This document shows, piece after piece, positions 1 to 6,057 of a stretch of DNA of 10,424 nucleotides (within the stretch, counting starts at the first letter, position 1; every line of letters begins with the position of its first letter). The notes beneath the pieces were generated by a model. The model did no database searches. It was not told the DNA's origin and was given only the letters and a program-made list of their open reading frames with translations. Location of the stretch: the NCBI GenBank assembly GCA_910579785.1, contig CAJTVJ010000041.1, positions 1 through 10,424 of the forward strand, read 5' to 3'. This stretch comes from an uncultured Christensenella sp. GTDB lineage: Bacteria; Bacillota; Clostridia; Christensenellales; UBA3700. The position numbers and the translations under genes were made by a program.

Positions 1-132
1 TCGACTAGAACGCCTTCGGGGTCACGTACGGAAGTACGCTCACCGCTCAGTTGTCGTCGCACGTACAAAAATACAACTAATCTCCGCATTTTATTTGGGC
101 AAACAGTTAATAGGATAAAAATAATATAAATA

Positions 133-217
133 GTCACTTAGACTGAAACGCAGTGAAATGGAGAAGTCTCATCGAGTTAATAATAGGATTAGATTTCTCC
201 ACGTTGGTCGAAATGAC
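133..217. repeat. BIME-like composite repeat: two palindromes around a linker
   Basis: Two palindromic units in opposite orientation are joined by an AT-rich linker. The first (133-170) starts with GTCACTT and ends with AAGTCTC, so ACTT can pair with AAGT. The second (192-217) pairs ATTTC (193-197) with GAAAT (210-214) and ends with TGAC. The composite is therefore bounded by GTCA and TGAC. The linker (about 168-191) contains CTCATCGAGTTAATAAT and GGATTAGA, which recurs at 4380-4408 and, reversed, at 6150-6180. Enterobacterial BIMEs have this design of alternating REP units. Assigning these to a mobile or RAYT-mobilised family is inference. Confidence 0.7.
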
Positions 218-302
218 TTAACTTTTGTATTGGTTATGTTTGTAGGGGATATGATACGTTGGAAGAATAATCAAAGTTAGGTGCGTTGAATACCAACACA
301 TG

Positions 303-338
303 GTCACTTCGACCGAAACGAAGTGAAGCGGAGAAATA
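303..338 (+). repeat. Palindromic repeat unit, forward orientation
   Basis: A single unit of the same family reads GTCACTTCGACCG and ends GCGGAGAAAT. The outer arms ACTTC/GAAAT carry one mismatch, but CACTTC (305-310) can pair perfectly with GAAGTG (320-325). It faces the unit at 192-217 as an inverted pair about 85 bp apart. The spacer has a further imperfect complement, TGTATTGGT against ACCAACACA. It ends 5 bp downstream of the stop of the tspO-like gene, so it may act as that gene's transcript end; this is inference. Confidence 0.6.
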
Positions 339-342
339 TATG

Positions 343-807
343 TTACATGTTGGCGACGTATATAAAATAAGTTACCGCTGCAAGATAGGCGTACCAGGCA
401 ATGAGAGGCTGTGAGAGTATCATAGATATCGCGTCTCGGCGTAAAAGCATTATGAAAATTGCGACTGTTATGACGCATTGCGCTATCAAGATAATAAATC
501 CTGCCAGCGGAGATTTGAAGGCGAAAAATGCCATACACCATATTATATTGAATATCCCTAGTATGACGATGGGCAAGATTATTTTCGCATGTTCTCTATA
601 ATAGACAAGTCTGGCTATGATTGCGATTTCGAGTATATAAGCCAAGCTCCAACCGATTGTCATCAGCTGTCCTGACGCCGCGATTCTCGGCAATACGAGT
701 TGGGCGTACCAATCGTCAATCTTTACGAAATATGCGCTTAAAGAGGCATAGAGCAGCACTATTCCCATAGCTATTGCAATGCTCCACAGCCATTTTATTT
801 TTTTCAT
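343..807 (-). CDS. tspO: TspO/MBR family membrane protein
   Basis: This is a 154-residue, very hydrophobic protein predicted to span the membrane about five times, the usual size and topology of the TspO/MBR (peripheral benzodiazepine receptor) family. The family binds porphyrins and other hydrophobic ligands; its role in Clostridia is poorly defined. Family-like blocks can be seen: DDWYAQLVLPRIAASG after the first helix, IGWSLAYILEIAI, NIIWCMAFFAFKSPLAG (the N-x-x-W-x-x-x-F-F block) and the terminal PLIAWYAYLAAVTYFIYVAN. Several aromatic residues usual in well-studied TspO proteins are replaced, so ligand binding cannot be assumed. The start at 807 gives MKKIKWLW directly before the first helix. 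An ATG at 843 would add 12 residues, and neither start has a clear ribosome binding site. The gene stands alone and is divergent from the gene at 897. Confidence 0.72.
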   Translation of the reverse strand: MKKIKWLWSIAIAMGIVLLYASLSAYFVKIDDWYAQLVLPRIAASGQLMTIGWSLAYILEIAIIARLVYYREHAKIILPIVILGIFNIIWCMAFFAFKSPLAGFIILIAQCVITVAIFIMLLRRDAISMILSQPLIAWYAYLAAVTYFIYVANM

Positions 808-861
808 ATTAAAATATATGTCGCTGAGGCGAGGGATATACACAACTTAGTATGGCAGCAA

Positions 862-890
862 TTGACAAATACTTCTGACTATGATAAAAT
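862..890 (+). promoter_or_regulatory. Near-consensus sigma-A promoter with extended -10
   Basis: TTGACA (862-867) is followed by a 17-nt spacer and TAAAAT (885-890), with TG at 882-883 giving an extended -10. Transcription would be expected to begin about 7 nt after the -10, at or next to the ATG at 897, leaving almost no leader. Sigma-A would be the matching factor by consensus. Confidence 0.75.
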
Positions 891-896
891 CTAAAT

Positions 897-1163
897 ATGC
901 AAAAATACAATTTTTTCACGTGGTGGCTGAGTTTTTCTATAAAACCTTTGCCGTATAGGATATTCAAGAGCGTTATCACGTCTCTCGTATTTATAATATG
1001 GGTGGCGTTTGTCGCCGTCTTTACAGACCTTTATTGGAAGTTTACGCTTTTTGTATTTTTGCCTGTGCTTGTCGTTGACACCGTGTGGGACGCAGTAAAT
1101 TTTGTCAATTATCGCAAGAAATATCAAGCGTCTTTAAATGAAGAGAAAGAAGAGAAAGACTGA
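897..1163 (+). CDS. Small two-helix membrane protein, function unknown
   Basis: This 88-residue protein is not recognised as any named family. The first 23 residues are aromatic and basic (FFTWWLSF, then PLPYRIFK). Two likely membrane helices follow at about residues 24-44 and 48-68, separated by a short turn containing a few charged residues. A strongly charged tail of about 20 residues comes last, ending NEEKEEKD. No other ATG occurs in the frame, so 897 is the only reasonable start. No Shine-Dalgarno sequence precedes it, and the promoter at 862-890 would start transcription almost on the ATG, which suggests a leaderless mRNA. The long open frame with coherent hydrophobic blocks and a good promoter argues for a real gene. 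It is probably monocistronic, since the next gene has its own promoter at 1279-1307. Confidence 0.65.
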   Translation: MQKYNFFTWWLSFSIKPLPYRIFKSVITSLVFIIWVAFVAVFTDLYWKFTLFVFLPVLVVDTVWDAVNFVNYRKKYQASLNEEKEEKD

Positions 1164-1210
1164 CGAGAGGTATATTTGTTTAGTTGAGAAATTTTGCGGA
1201 AATGCTTTTT

Positions 1211-1255
1211 GTCTTTCAATAATTTTACCTGTAAATCAAAGACTTGAAAATTATT
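1211..1255 (+). other. Two mutually exclusive stem-loops downstream of the small membrane gene
   Basis: GTCTTT (1211-1216) is complementary to AAAGAC (1238-1243), and AATAATTTT (1218-1226) is complementary to AAAATTATT (1247-1255). The pairings interleave. The first loop would be a single nucleotide across a 9-bp stem, so a classical pseudoknot is unlikely and the two stems are more likely alternatives. No long U-tract follows, so this is not a standard intrinsic terminator. It lies in the 3' region of the 897 transcript and upstream of the next promoter. AT-rich chance pairing is possible. Confidence 0.35.
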
Positions 1256-1278
1256 ATGGATAAATTGTATAAAAGCTA

Positions 1279-1307
1279 TTGTAATTATCAGCGCGAGAGT
1301 ATATAAT
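1279..1307 (+). promoter_or_regulatory. Promoter for the ECF S component-coaX operon
   Basis: TTGTAA (1279-1284), a 17-nt spacer and a perfect TATAAT (1302-1307) make a good sigma-A-type promoter. The leader to the start at 1422 would be about 108 nt. It contains two small hairpins: ACAGC (1316-1320) with GCTGT (1334-1338), and GGAAA (1363-1367) with TTTCC (1372-1376) across a GAAA tetraloop. I do not recognise a known riboswitch in this leader. Confidence 0.65.
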
Positions 1308-1421
1308 AAACTATGACAGCGGCACTTATCTAGGCTGTATGTCGAAAATAAATTCAAAATGCGGAAAGAAATTTCCACAACCAAAAGATGGGTATCCGAG
1401 AGGAACTCAAGCGAGGTGTTT

Positions 1422-2150
1422 ATGTCTAATTTAAAAAATGGCGAAAGCCAAAACGCGCGCAGATCTAAAAATCTGGCAATCTTGGCGCTGATGTTTGCGC
1501 TGACAATCTTTTTTTGTTTTTATCCCATACCCATACCGGGCGGCGTAACGCTGGCATTTATGATATTGCCGCTGCTCATAATTGCCCAAGGGTATGACTT
1601 TCAAATGACGATGATATTGGGCGTACTTATGTCAGTCGTCAACCAACTTGCATGGTATACCACCAAGGCGGCGGGCCCAATGGCTCCCGTGTGGCAGAAT
1701 CCTTTGGTATGTATGTTGCCGAGGATACTAATAGGAGTGGTCAGCTATTTTGTCGGGTATGGACTTAGAAAGGCATTTTTGCATCCTAAGTACGTCGAAG
1801 AGCAAGGGGGCAAGAGGCTTGTCAATCAAAAGCAGATATATGCGATAGACAGCGTGATTAGCGGAGTAAGCACCGCGCTGGGCGTGGTGACCAACACTTT
1901 GCTGTGCGGACTTTTTGCGGTATTGCTATACAACGGCAAGATGCTCTCCAACGGCACGCAGATAAGCATAGAGTTTATACTCACTTGGTTTAGTATCAAC
2001 TTTGTCATTGAGATAATCTCATTTTCGCTTATAGTTCCGCCTATAATACTTGCGCTCAGACAGGCCAGACTCGTACCGCCGCCGAAGATGGGCAAGGCGT
2101 ACGTCGAAGGCGAAGAGACGTCTCTTTTGCTGGAAGAGAGTAAAAAATAA
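1422..2150 (+). CDS. ECF transporter S component, probably for pantothenate
   Basis: This 242-residue integral membrane protein has about six helices and looks like the substrate-binding S subunit of an energy-coupling factor transporter (the ECF_trnsprt family). Family-like blocks include PIPIPGGVTLAFMILPLLIIAQ near residues 30-55, NPLVCMLPRILIGVVSYFVGYGLR near residues 98-121 and the TNTLLCGLFAVLLY helix in the second half. The family recruits a shared EcfT/EcfA1A2 module; none is encoded here, which fits group II systems. The coaX start lies 18 nt after its stop, so the pair is almost certainly cotranscribed. That context points to pantothenate (a PanT-like role), though another vitamin or a precursor cannot be excluded. 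The ATG at 1422 is preferred over 1359 because GCGAGG (1411-1416) lies just upstream and the extra 21 residues look like leader sequence. The hydrophilic C-terminal tail (about residues 218-242) is acidic and lysine-rich. Confidence 0.78.
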   Translation: MSNLKNGESQNARRSKNLAILALMFALTIFFCFYPIPIPGGVTLAFMILPLLIIAQGYDFQMTMILGVLMSVVNQLAWYTTKAAGPMAPVWQNPLVCMLPRILIGVVSYFVGYGLRKAFLHPKYVEEQGGKRLVNQKQIYAIDSVISGVSTALGVVTNTLLCGLFAVLLYNGKMLSNGTQISIEFILTWFSINFVIEIISFSLIVPPIILALRQARLVPPPKMGKAYVEGEETSLLLEESKK

Positions 2151-2168
2151 TATATTGGAGATATAAAA

Positions 2169-2942
2169 ATGTTATTGGCGATCGACGTTGGCAACACCAA
2201 CATCAAACTTGGAGTATACGACAAAAACGAGCTCAAACATTCTTGGCGTCTGTCCGTCAAGGTCGTGAGGACGGCCGACGAGATAGGTATACTCTTTGCA
2301 GGGCTATTCGGGTCAAAAAGCGTTGACCTCAAAAATTTCGACGGCGTGATAATGTCGTCTGTACAGCCTTCGCTGAATTATACGATAGAGCATGCTTGCG
2401 AATATTATCTCGGCAAAAGGCCCATCATGGTTGGCGTGGGTATCAAGACGGGGCTCAATATAAAATATTCCAATCCGCAAGAGGTGGGAGCAGACAGGAT
2501 TGTCAACAGCGTTGCGGCATACAAGCTTTACGGCGGACCGTGCATAGTCGTCGACTTCGGCACTGCGACGACCTTCAACGTCATATCGCCGAGGGGCGAG
2601 TTTATGGGCGGTTGTATAGCTCCCGGAATAATTACGGGACTTGAAGCGTTGACCAACAACACTGCCAAGTTGCCTCGCGTTGAAATAGCAAAACCCGACA
2701 GCATAATCGCCAAATCCACAGTTACGGGATTGCAGGCAGGCATGGTATACGGCTCGACGGGCATGGTGAAATACATTCTGCAAAAACTCAAAGAAGAGAG
2801 CGGATATACCGACGTCAAAGTCATTGCCACAGGCGGACTCAGCGAGGTCATACTCGGCGTAGACGACGAGAAGATTATAGACGTGGTGGACAGGTCTTTG
2901 ACGCTCAAAGGCTTGAAACTCATCTACGATATGAATATCTAG
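2169..2942 (+). CDS. coaX: Type III pantothenate kinase
   Basis: CoaX phosphorylates pantothenate with ATP to 4'-phosphopantothenate, the first step of coenzyme A synthesis in the cytoplasm. The 257-residue length is typical. It has the ASKHA-fold motifs of the family in order: the phosphate-loop DVGNTN (residues 6-11), GADRIVN (from G107), the second phosphate motif DFGTATT (D129-T135), GGCIAPGI, GLQAGMVYG, and the adenosine-motif region IATGGLS. D6, D109, R110 and D129 are all present, so the enzyme should be active. Type III kinases are not inhibited by CoA and need a monovalent cation, as known for the family. TTGGAG (2155-2160) precedes the ATG by 8 nt. The gene follows the S component, so uptake and first modification of the vitamin are coupled in one operon. 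Confidence 0.95.
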   Translation: MLLAIDVGNTNIKLGVYDKNELKHSWRLSVKVVRTADEIGILFAGLFGSKSVDLKNFDGVIMSSVQPSLNYTIEHACEYYLGKRPIMVGVGIKTGLNIKYSNPQEVGADRIVNSVAAYKLYGGPCIVVDFGTATTFNVISPRGEFMGGCIAPGIITGLEALTNNTAKLPRVEIAKPDSIIAKSTVTGLQAGMVYGSTGMVKYILQKLKEESGYTDVKVIATGGLSEVILGVDDEKIIDVVDRSLTLKGLKLIYDMNI

Positions 2943-2996
2943 CAAATATAAATTGCAAATATTCTGCTCTATATTGATATTGCACAACGTTTGTTG

Positions 2997-3057
2997 TTGT
3001 CAAAAATAAAAAATATTGGTGTATAATATAGACAAATAATAAAAAATATTATAAAAT
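2997..3057 (+). promoter_or_regulatory. AT-rich promoter region of hom
   Basis: Two overlapping candidates occur between coaX and hom. One is TTGTCA (2997-3002) with TATAAT (3022-3027), spaced 19 nt. The other is TAGACA (3029-3034) with TAAAAT (3052-3057), spaced 17 nt. No convincing terminator is seen after coaX, so read-through from coaX remains possible. Confidence 0.45.
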
Positions 3058-3092
3058 GATATCATATAAAATATATATTTTAGGAGAAGTAT

Positions 3093-4364
3093 ATGAAGAA
3101 AGTTGGAGTCGCCGTACTTGGTTTGGGAGTTGTCGGCGGAGGAACCTGCAAAATTTTGATAGACCGCAAAAGCCAAATCGCGGAAGAGTACGGAGTTGAC
3201 ATAGAGATTGCTGCCGTATTGGACAAAATACCCGACAGAGTTACGGGGCTTGGTCTTGACCTTTCCATTTTGGCAAATAATATAGACGAGATATGTGCAA
3301 ATCCGTCGGTCGACATTGTTGTCGAGTGCATGGGCGGAACTGAGCCTGCAAGGACTTTCCTTATCAAGGCGTTGGAAGCAGGCAAGAGCATTGTCACTTC
3401 CAATAAAGAGATGTTTGCCAAGCATTGGCCGGAGCTTGAAAAGGCTGCGCAGAAGACCGGCGCAGGTCTTTATTATGAAGCTACGACGGGCGGCGGTATG
3501 CCTATTATCAGAACTATGACGCAGGCTATGCAAGCCAACGGCATACAGGAGATAAAGACTATCATCAACGGCACGACCAACTATATTCTCACCCGTATGA
3601 CGGAAGAGGGCGCCGATTATCAAGAGGTGCTTAAAGACGCGCAGGCTTTGGGATATGCCGAGGCAAATCCTGTCGCAGACGTAGAGGGATACGATTCCAG
3701 CTATAAGCTCAGCATACTTTCATCCCTTGCATTCAACAAGAGAGTGCCTGTCGAGTTGATTTACAGAGAAGGTATCACCAATATAGGCAAAGAGGATATC
3801 AAAATTGCCAAGGATATGGGCTTTGTGATAAAGCTTTTGGCGATAGCTAAACAAAAAGATAAGAAGATAGAGGCAAGAGTGCATCCGGTATTTTTGCCGA
3901 AGAGCCATCCGCTTGCAAGCGTCAACGGCTCTTTCAACGCTGTGTTTGTGGTAGGCGACGCAGTGGGCGACATAATGATATACGGCAGAGGCGCAGGCGC
4001 ATTGCCGACAGGCAGCGCAATAGTCAGCGATATCGTATTCTGCGCAAGACAGGTAGAGCACGCTAGATACGGCGAGATATTCGACGTGATGGATAAGAAC
4101 GAAATAATCACGGACTTTGAGAGCGAATACTATCTCAGACTCAACGTAAGAGACGTCAGCGGCGTAGTCGCAGATATCGCGGCGGTATTCAAAAAGCATA
4201 AGGTATCTATCGCTCAGATGAGACAGGACGAAAACAAAGAGATAATACCTATCGTATTCATTACTCATAAGACAAGCGAGAATGCAATGAAGAGCGCGAT
4301 TGAGGATATCAAGAAGCTTGCCAACGTCATCAGCGTAGAAAACGTGATACGCGTCGAGAAGTAA
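3093..4364 (+). CDS. hom: Homoserine dehydrogenase with C-terminal ACT domain
   Basis: It reduces aspartate semialdehyde to homoserine with NAD(P)H, the branch point toward threonine and methionine. The 423-residue length matches the monofunctional ACT-bearing form. The N-terminal Rossmann fold shows GLGVVG (residues 10-15). The catalytic domain has NGTTNYIL (N159-), and the family signature runs from A185 to K205, with ANPVADVEGYD and the conserved D201 and K205. A C-terminal ACT domain starts near residue 346 (YYLRLNVRDVSGVVADIAAVF, in part) and is the usual site for threonine feedback control; feedback here is inferred from the family. AGGAG (3082-3086) precedes the ATG by 6 nt. The gene appears monocistronic: no thrC or thrB follows, only a long repeat-rich gap. 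Confidence 0.96.
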   Translation: MKKVGVAVLGLGVVGGGTCKILIDRKSQIAEEYGVDIEIAAVLDKIPDRVTGLGLDLSILANNIDEICANPSVDIVVECMGGTEPARTFLIKALEAGKSIVTSNKEMFAKHWPELEKAAQKTGAGLYYEATTGGGMPIIRTMTQAMQANGIQEIKTIINGTTNYILTRMTEEGADYQEVLKDAQALGYAEANPVADVEGYDSSYKLSILSSLAFNKRVPVELIYREGITNIGKEDIKIAKDMGFVIKLLAIAKQKDKKIEARVHPVFLPKSHPLASVNGSFNAVFVVGDAVGDIMIYGRGAGALPTGSAIVSDIVFCARQVEHARYGEIFDVMDKNEIITDFESEYYLRLNVRDVSGVVADIAAVFKKHKVSIAQMRQDENKEIIPIVFITHKTSENAMKSAIEDIKKLANVISVENVIRVEK

Positions 4365-4375
4365 TTAGGGCGAAG

Positions 4376-4416
4376 AAGTCTCAACGAGTTGAAAATAAAA
4401 GGATTAGACCTCTCCA
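4376..4416 (+). repeat. Truncated copy of the composite palindromic repeat
   Basis: This segment reads AAGTCTCAACGAGTTGAAAA, then TAAAAGGATTAGACC and TCTCCAC. It is the linker of the composite unit at 133-217 with the end of one palindrome and the beginning of the next. The flanking palindromes are not completed on either side, so the copy is broken or diverged. It lies 11 bp after the hom stop codon. Confidence 0.6.
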
Positions 4417-4640
4417 CGTAGGGCGTAAGGAGCGAAGCGACGGAATAGCGAGCCAGCGGTAGCGTCTTGGGCGAGCGTCGGTGACGATTATATCCCAAGT
4501 AATAGAATCTTATATTAAAAAACACAATCAATTAGCAAAGCAAAGTAATTGTTAAGCATACAGTCGGGTTCCGCCCCTACCGACCAAACGAAAATGCACG
4601 CTTATGCTAACATTTTGTCGGTACTTATTCAATTCGATTA
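4417..4640. other. Unassigned intergenic stretch with several hairpins
   Basis: No gene is seen. CTTGGG (4466-4471) can pair with CCCAAG (4494-4499), with an inner CGTC/GACG hairpin (4476-4486). CAATTA (4529-4534) can pair with TAATTG (4546-4551). TACCGAC (4578-4584) with GTCGGTA (4617-4623), stacked with AAAATG (4591-4596) against CATTTT (4611-4616), forms the strongest stem, with CAAACG bulged on one side. The first part (4425-4480) is GC-rich and repetitive (GAGCGAAGCGACG). It may be an eroded repeat element or a small structured RNA; no promoter is convincing. Confidence 0.4.
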
Positions 4641-4733
4641 GACCTCTCCACTGCGGTCGAGGTGACCATAATGCTTATATGTAATCAAACTATAAGTCAT
4701 TTCGACCGAAGTGCAACGTAGCGGAGAAATCTC
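4641..4733. repeat. Inverted pair of palindromic repeat units
   Basis: The left unit pairs ACCTC (4642-4646) with GAGGT (4659-4663) and ends with TGAC. The right unit starts with GTCA and pairs ATTTC (4699-4703) with GAAAT (4726-4730). The two face each other across a 29-bp spacer that contains ATGCTTATA, a word found again in the matching spacer at 6102-6110. Outward flanks carry GATTAGA on the left and CTCAGCGAGTTAATC on the right, the linker ends of the composite element. The pair ends 57 bp before the next start codon. Confidence 0.7.
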
Positions 4734-4790
4734 AGCGAGTTAATCGGTGAACGTTAGAGTATAGTATCAAGTTGATTTAAGGAGTAGACA

Positions 4791-5297
4791 ATGCTTACAA
4801 ACACAACGACTTTATATCTAGTAAACCTTTGTGACGCATATCCAGACAACAAATTTGTCGTTGTTGAATGGAACGATCTCAAATCGCTCGGCAACTTTGA
4901 AGAGGGCGTTGAGCTTTCCGAAATGTGGAAAGAGCTCAAAATGAACGGCTGCATAATCAATAAATATGCCGACGGCGAAGAGGTATGTTTTTCTTTGACA
5001 GACAAGGCAAGGGTGCTTGTGCAGGAATATAAAGTGCTTATGGAGCAGATGGCTGCGCAAGAAAAAGACGACAGTGAAAAACAAAGTCTTGACAACTCGT
5101 ATATAAAGACTGACGAAAACGGAAGCTTGGTGATAATGCCGTCAAGCGGAGAGGTAATTAAGAAGCGCAAGTTTGAACTCAAAGAACTCAAAAAGAGCGC
5201 AATGGGCAGAGGCTTTTTGGGCGGACTGCTTTCGGGCGGTATAATCGGCGCGATTTTTGGAGTACTCGGCGGACTGATAATCAACTTATTGATGTGA
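4791..5297 (+). CDS. Membrane-anchored protein with winged-helix-like N-terminus
   Basis: This 168-residue protein belongs to no family I can name. Residues 1-75 look like a small helical, winged-helix-type domain: WKELKMNGCIINKYADGEEV followed by CFSLTDKAR resembles the recognition helix and wing of such folds. Residues 76-95 are charged and may form a short coiled coil (QEYKVLMEQMAAQEKDD). A basic stretch (KKRKFELKELKKS) precedes a glycine-rich C-terminal membrane helix with repeated G-x-x-x-G spacing (about residues 142-166). The N-terminus would face the cytoplasm. AAGGAG (4779-4784) lies 6 nt before the ATG. The stop is 7 nt before the next start, so the two are cotranscribed. DNA binding is inference from the fold impression; a protein-protein role is equally possible. 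Confidence 0.75.
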   Translation: MLTNTTTLYLVNLCDAYPDNKFVVVEWNDLKSLGNFEEGVELSEMWKELKMNGCIINKYADGEEVCFSLTDKARVLVQEYKVLMEQMAAQEKDDSEKQSLDNSYIKTDENGSLVIMPSSGEVIKKRKFELKELKKSAMGRGFLGGLLSGGIIGAIFGVLGGLIINLLM

Positions 5298-5304
5298 GGA
5301 ATAT

Positions 5305-5670
5305 ATGCTCAACAAAAAGACAAAACAACTTATGAAAGCAGTATATTATAAGGCTGTCGAAAAGGATGGCACTTGTCTTATTTCGCAAAACGATTTGTTG
5401 GCGGCAATGCCTTATACTTTTCAATTCAAAAAGAGCGAATTGGCAGCCGCGCTCAAATCACTTGTCAGCGAGGGTTACTTTGAGCTTATCACCACAGAGA
5501 AAAAGGGAGAGGAGTATTATTGTATCACTCTTCAAAATGCAGGTTATGATTTTTCATACCAAATAGCAAAAGAAAAAAGACAGATAAAAGTCAAAATCAT
5601 ATTGACGGTATGCGGAGCAGTGCTGAGCTTTATAGTCGGTTTGATATTGAAGTCTATATTTGAAAAATAG
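5305..5670 (+). CDS. Second membrane-anchored winged-helix-like protein
   Basis: This is a 121-residue protein with the same plan as its upstream neighbour: a helical N-terminal domain (residues 1-85) and one C-terminal membrane helix (about residues 96-116, KIILTVCGAVLSFIVGLILK). The segment LAAALKSLVSEGYFELITTE, then KKGEEYYCITLQNAG, aligns by eye with ELKMNGCIINKYADGEEVCF and SLTDKA of the 4791 product, suggesting distant paralogy. It lacks the coiled-coil segment and the glycine zipper of that protein. The ribosome binding site GAGG (5296-5299) overlaps the upstream stop codon, which suggests coupled translation. No named family is recognised. Confidence 0.75.
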   Translation: MLNKKTKQLMKAVYYKAVEKDGTCLISQNDLLAAMPYTFQFKKSELAAALKSLVSEGYFELITTEKKGEEYYCITLQNAGYDFSYQIAKEKRQIKVKIILTVCGAVLSFIVGLILKSIFEK

Positions 5671-5678
5671 GAGAGAAT

Positions 5679-5996
5679 ATGGCAACTTCTGTTGAATTTA
5701 TAGAATACGTATGCGGACAAATAGGCAATGATTTTGCAGTGCGTTACAAAAAGATGTTTGGAGAATATATGGTATATGCCAATGACAAGCCAATACTGTT
5801 GGTGTGTGACAATACCGTGTACGTCAAACTTCTTGACGCAGTCAGAGACGATTTGGCAGCCGCTCCGACAGGCATACCTTATAAGGGCGCAAAAGAGCAT
5901 TATATTTTGGATATAGACAACGCCGCGCTTGCTAAATCCGTTGCGCAGAAACTTGAAAAAGTTACGCCGTTGCCAAAACCCAAAAAGAAAAAATAA
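5679..5996 (+). CDS. TfoX N-terminal domain protein
   Basis: This 105-residue soluble protein matches the TfoX/Sxy N-terminal domain: MATSVEFIEYVCGQIG, then VRYKKMFGEYMVYANDKPIL, VCDNTVYVKLLDA and the PYKGAKEHYIL segment are the recognisable blocks. In gamma-proteobacteria TfoX/Sxy activates competence genes together with CRP. Stand-alone N-terminal-domain proteins are common in other bacteria, where the function is not known, so a competence role should not be assumed. The C-terminus ends in a basic PKPKKKK tail. GGAGAG (5670-5675) overlaps the previous stop region and lies just before the ATG. It is the last gene of the three-gene operon, followed 16 nt later by a strong terminator. Confidence 0.85.
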   Translation: MATSVEFIEYVCGQIGNDFAVRYKKMFGEYMVYANDKPILLVCDNTVYVKLLDAVRDDLAAAPTGIPYKGAKEHYILDIDNAALAKSVAQKLEKVTPLPKPKKKK

Positions 5997-6011
5997 ATCA
6001 AATAATTTTAG

Positions 6012-6037
6012 AGGATAGAGAGATCTATCCTTTTTTT
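6012..6037 (+). terminator. Intrinsic terminator of the 4791-5996 operon
   Basis: AGGATAGA (6012-6019) pairs perfectly with TCTATCCT (6024-6031) across a GAGA tetraloop and runs into seven T residues (6031-6037). It should isolate the downstream surface-protein gene from operon read-through. Confidence 0.92.
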
Positions 6038-6057
6038 ATTGTATTAAATAAAAGGTT

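Larger units (their letters stand above)
1..342. other. Non-coding region at the left edge, repeat-bearing
   Basis: No convincing gene is seen here. Bases 16-40 can form a small hairpin: CGTAC (24-28) pairs with GTACG (33-37) across a GGAA loop, with an outer GGT/ACC pairing. This part is GC-richer than the following AT-rich stretch (66-130) and could be the end of an element cut by the window edge. From 133 on, the region holds the palindromic repeats listed separately. The overlapping short open frames look like chance frames in repeat DNA. Confidence 0.5.

Noticed and set aside
133..217. CRISPR array
   Set aside because: The repeats are palindromes in alternating orientation with two recurring spacer classes, not direct repeats with unique spacers, and no cas genes are seen.
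401..601. Plus-strand open frame of 66 codons
   Set aside because: It is the antisense shadow of the TspO-like gene, with no ribosome binding site and no coherent protein features.
1211..1255. H-type pseudoknot
   Set aside because: The pairings interleave, but a one-nucleotide loop would have to cross a 9-bp stem, which is not sterically reasonable; alternative stems are more likely.
1308..1421. Vitamin-sensing riboswitch in front of the S component
   Set aside because: Only two small generic hairpins are visible; no conserved core of a known riboswitch class can be recognised.
2313..2987. Long minus-strand open frame of 224 codons opposite coaX
   Set aside because: coaX on the other strand has every family motif; the antisense frame is rich in Tyr, His, Arg and Cys without domain features and is a composition artefact.
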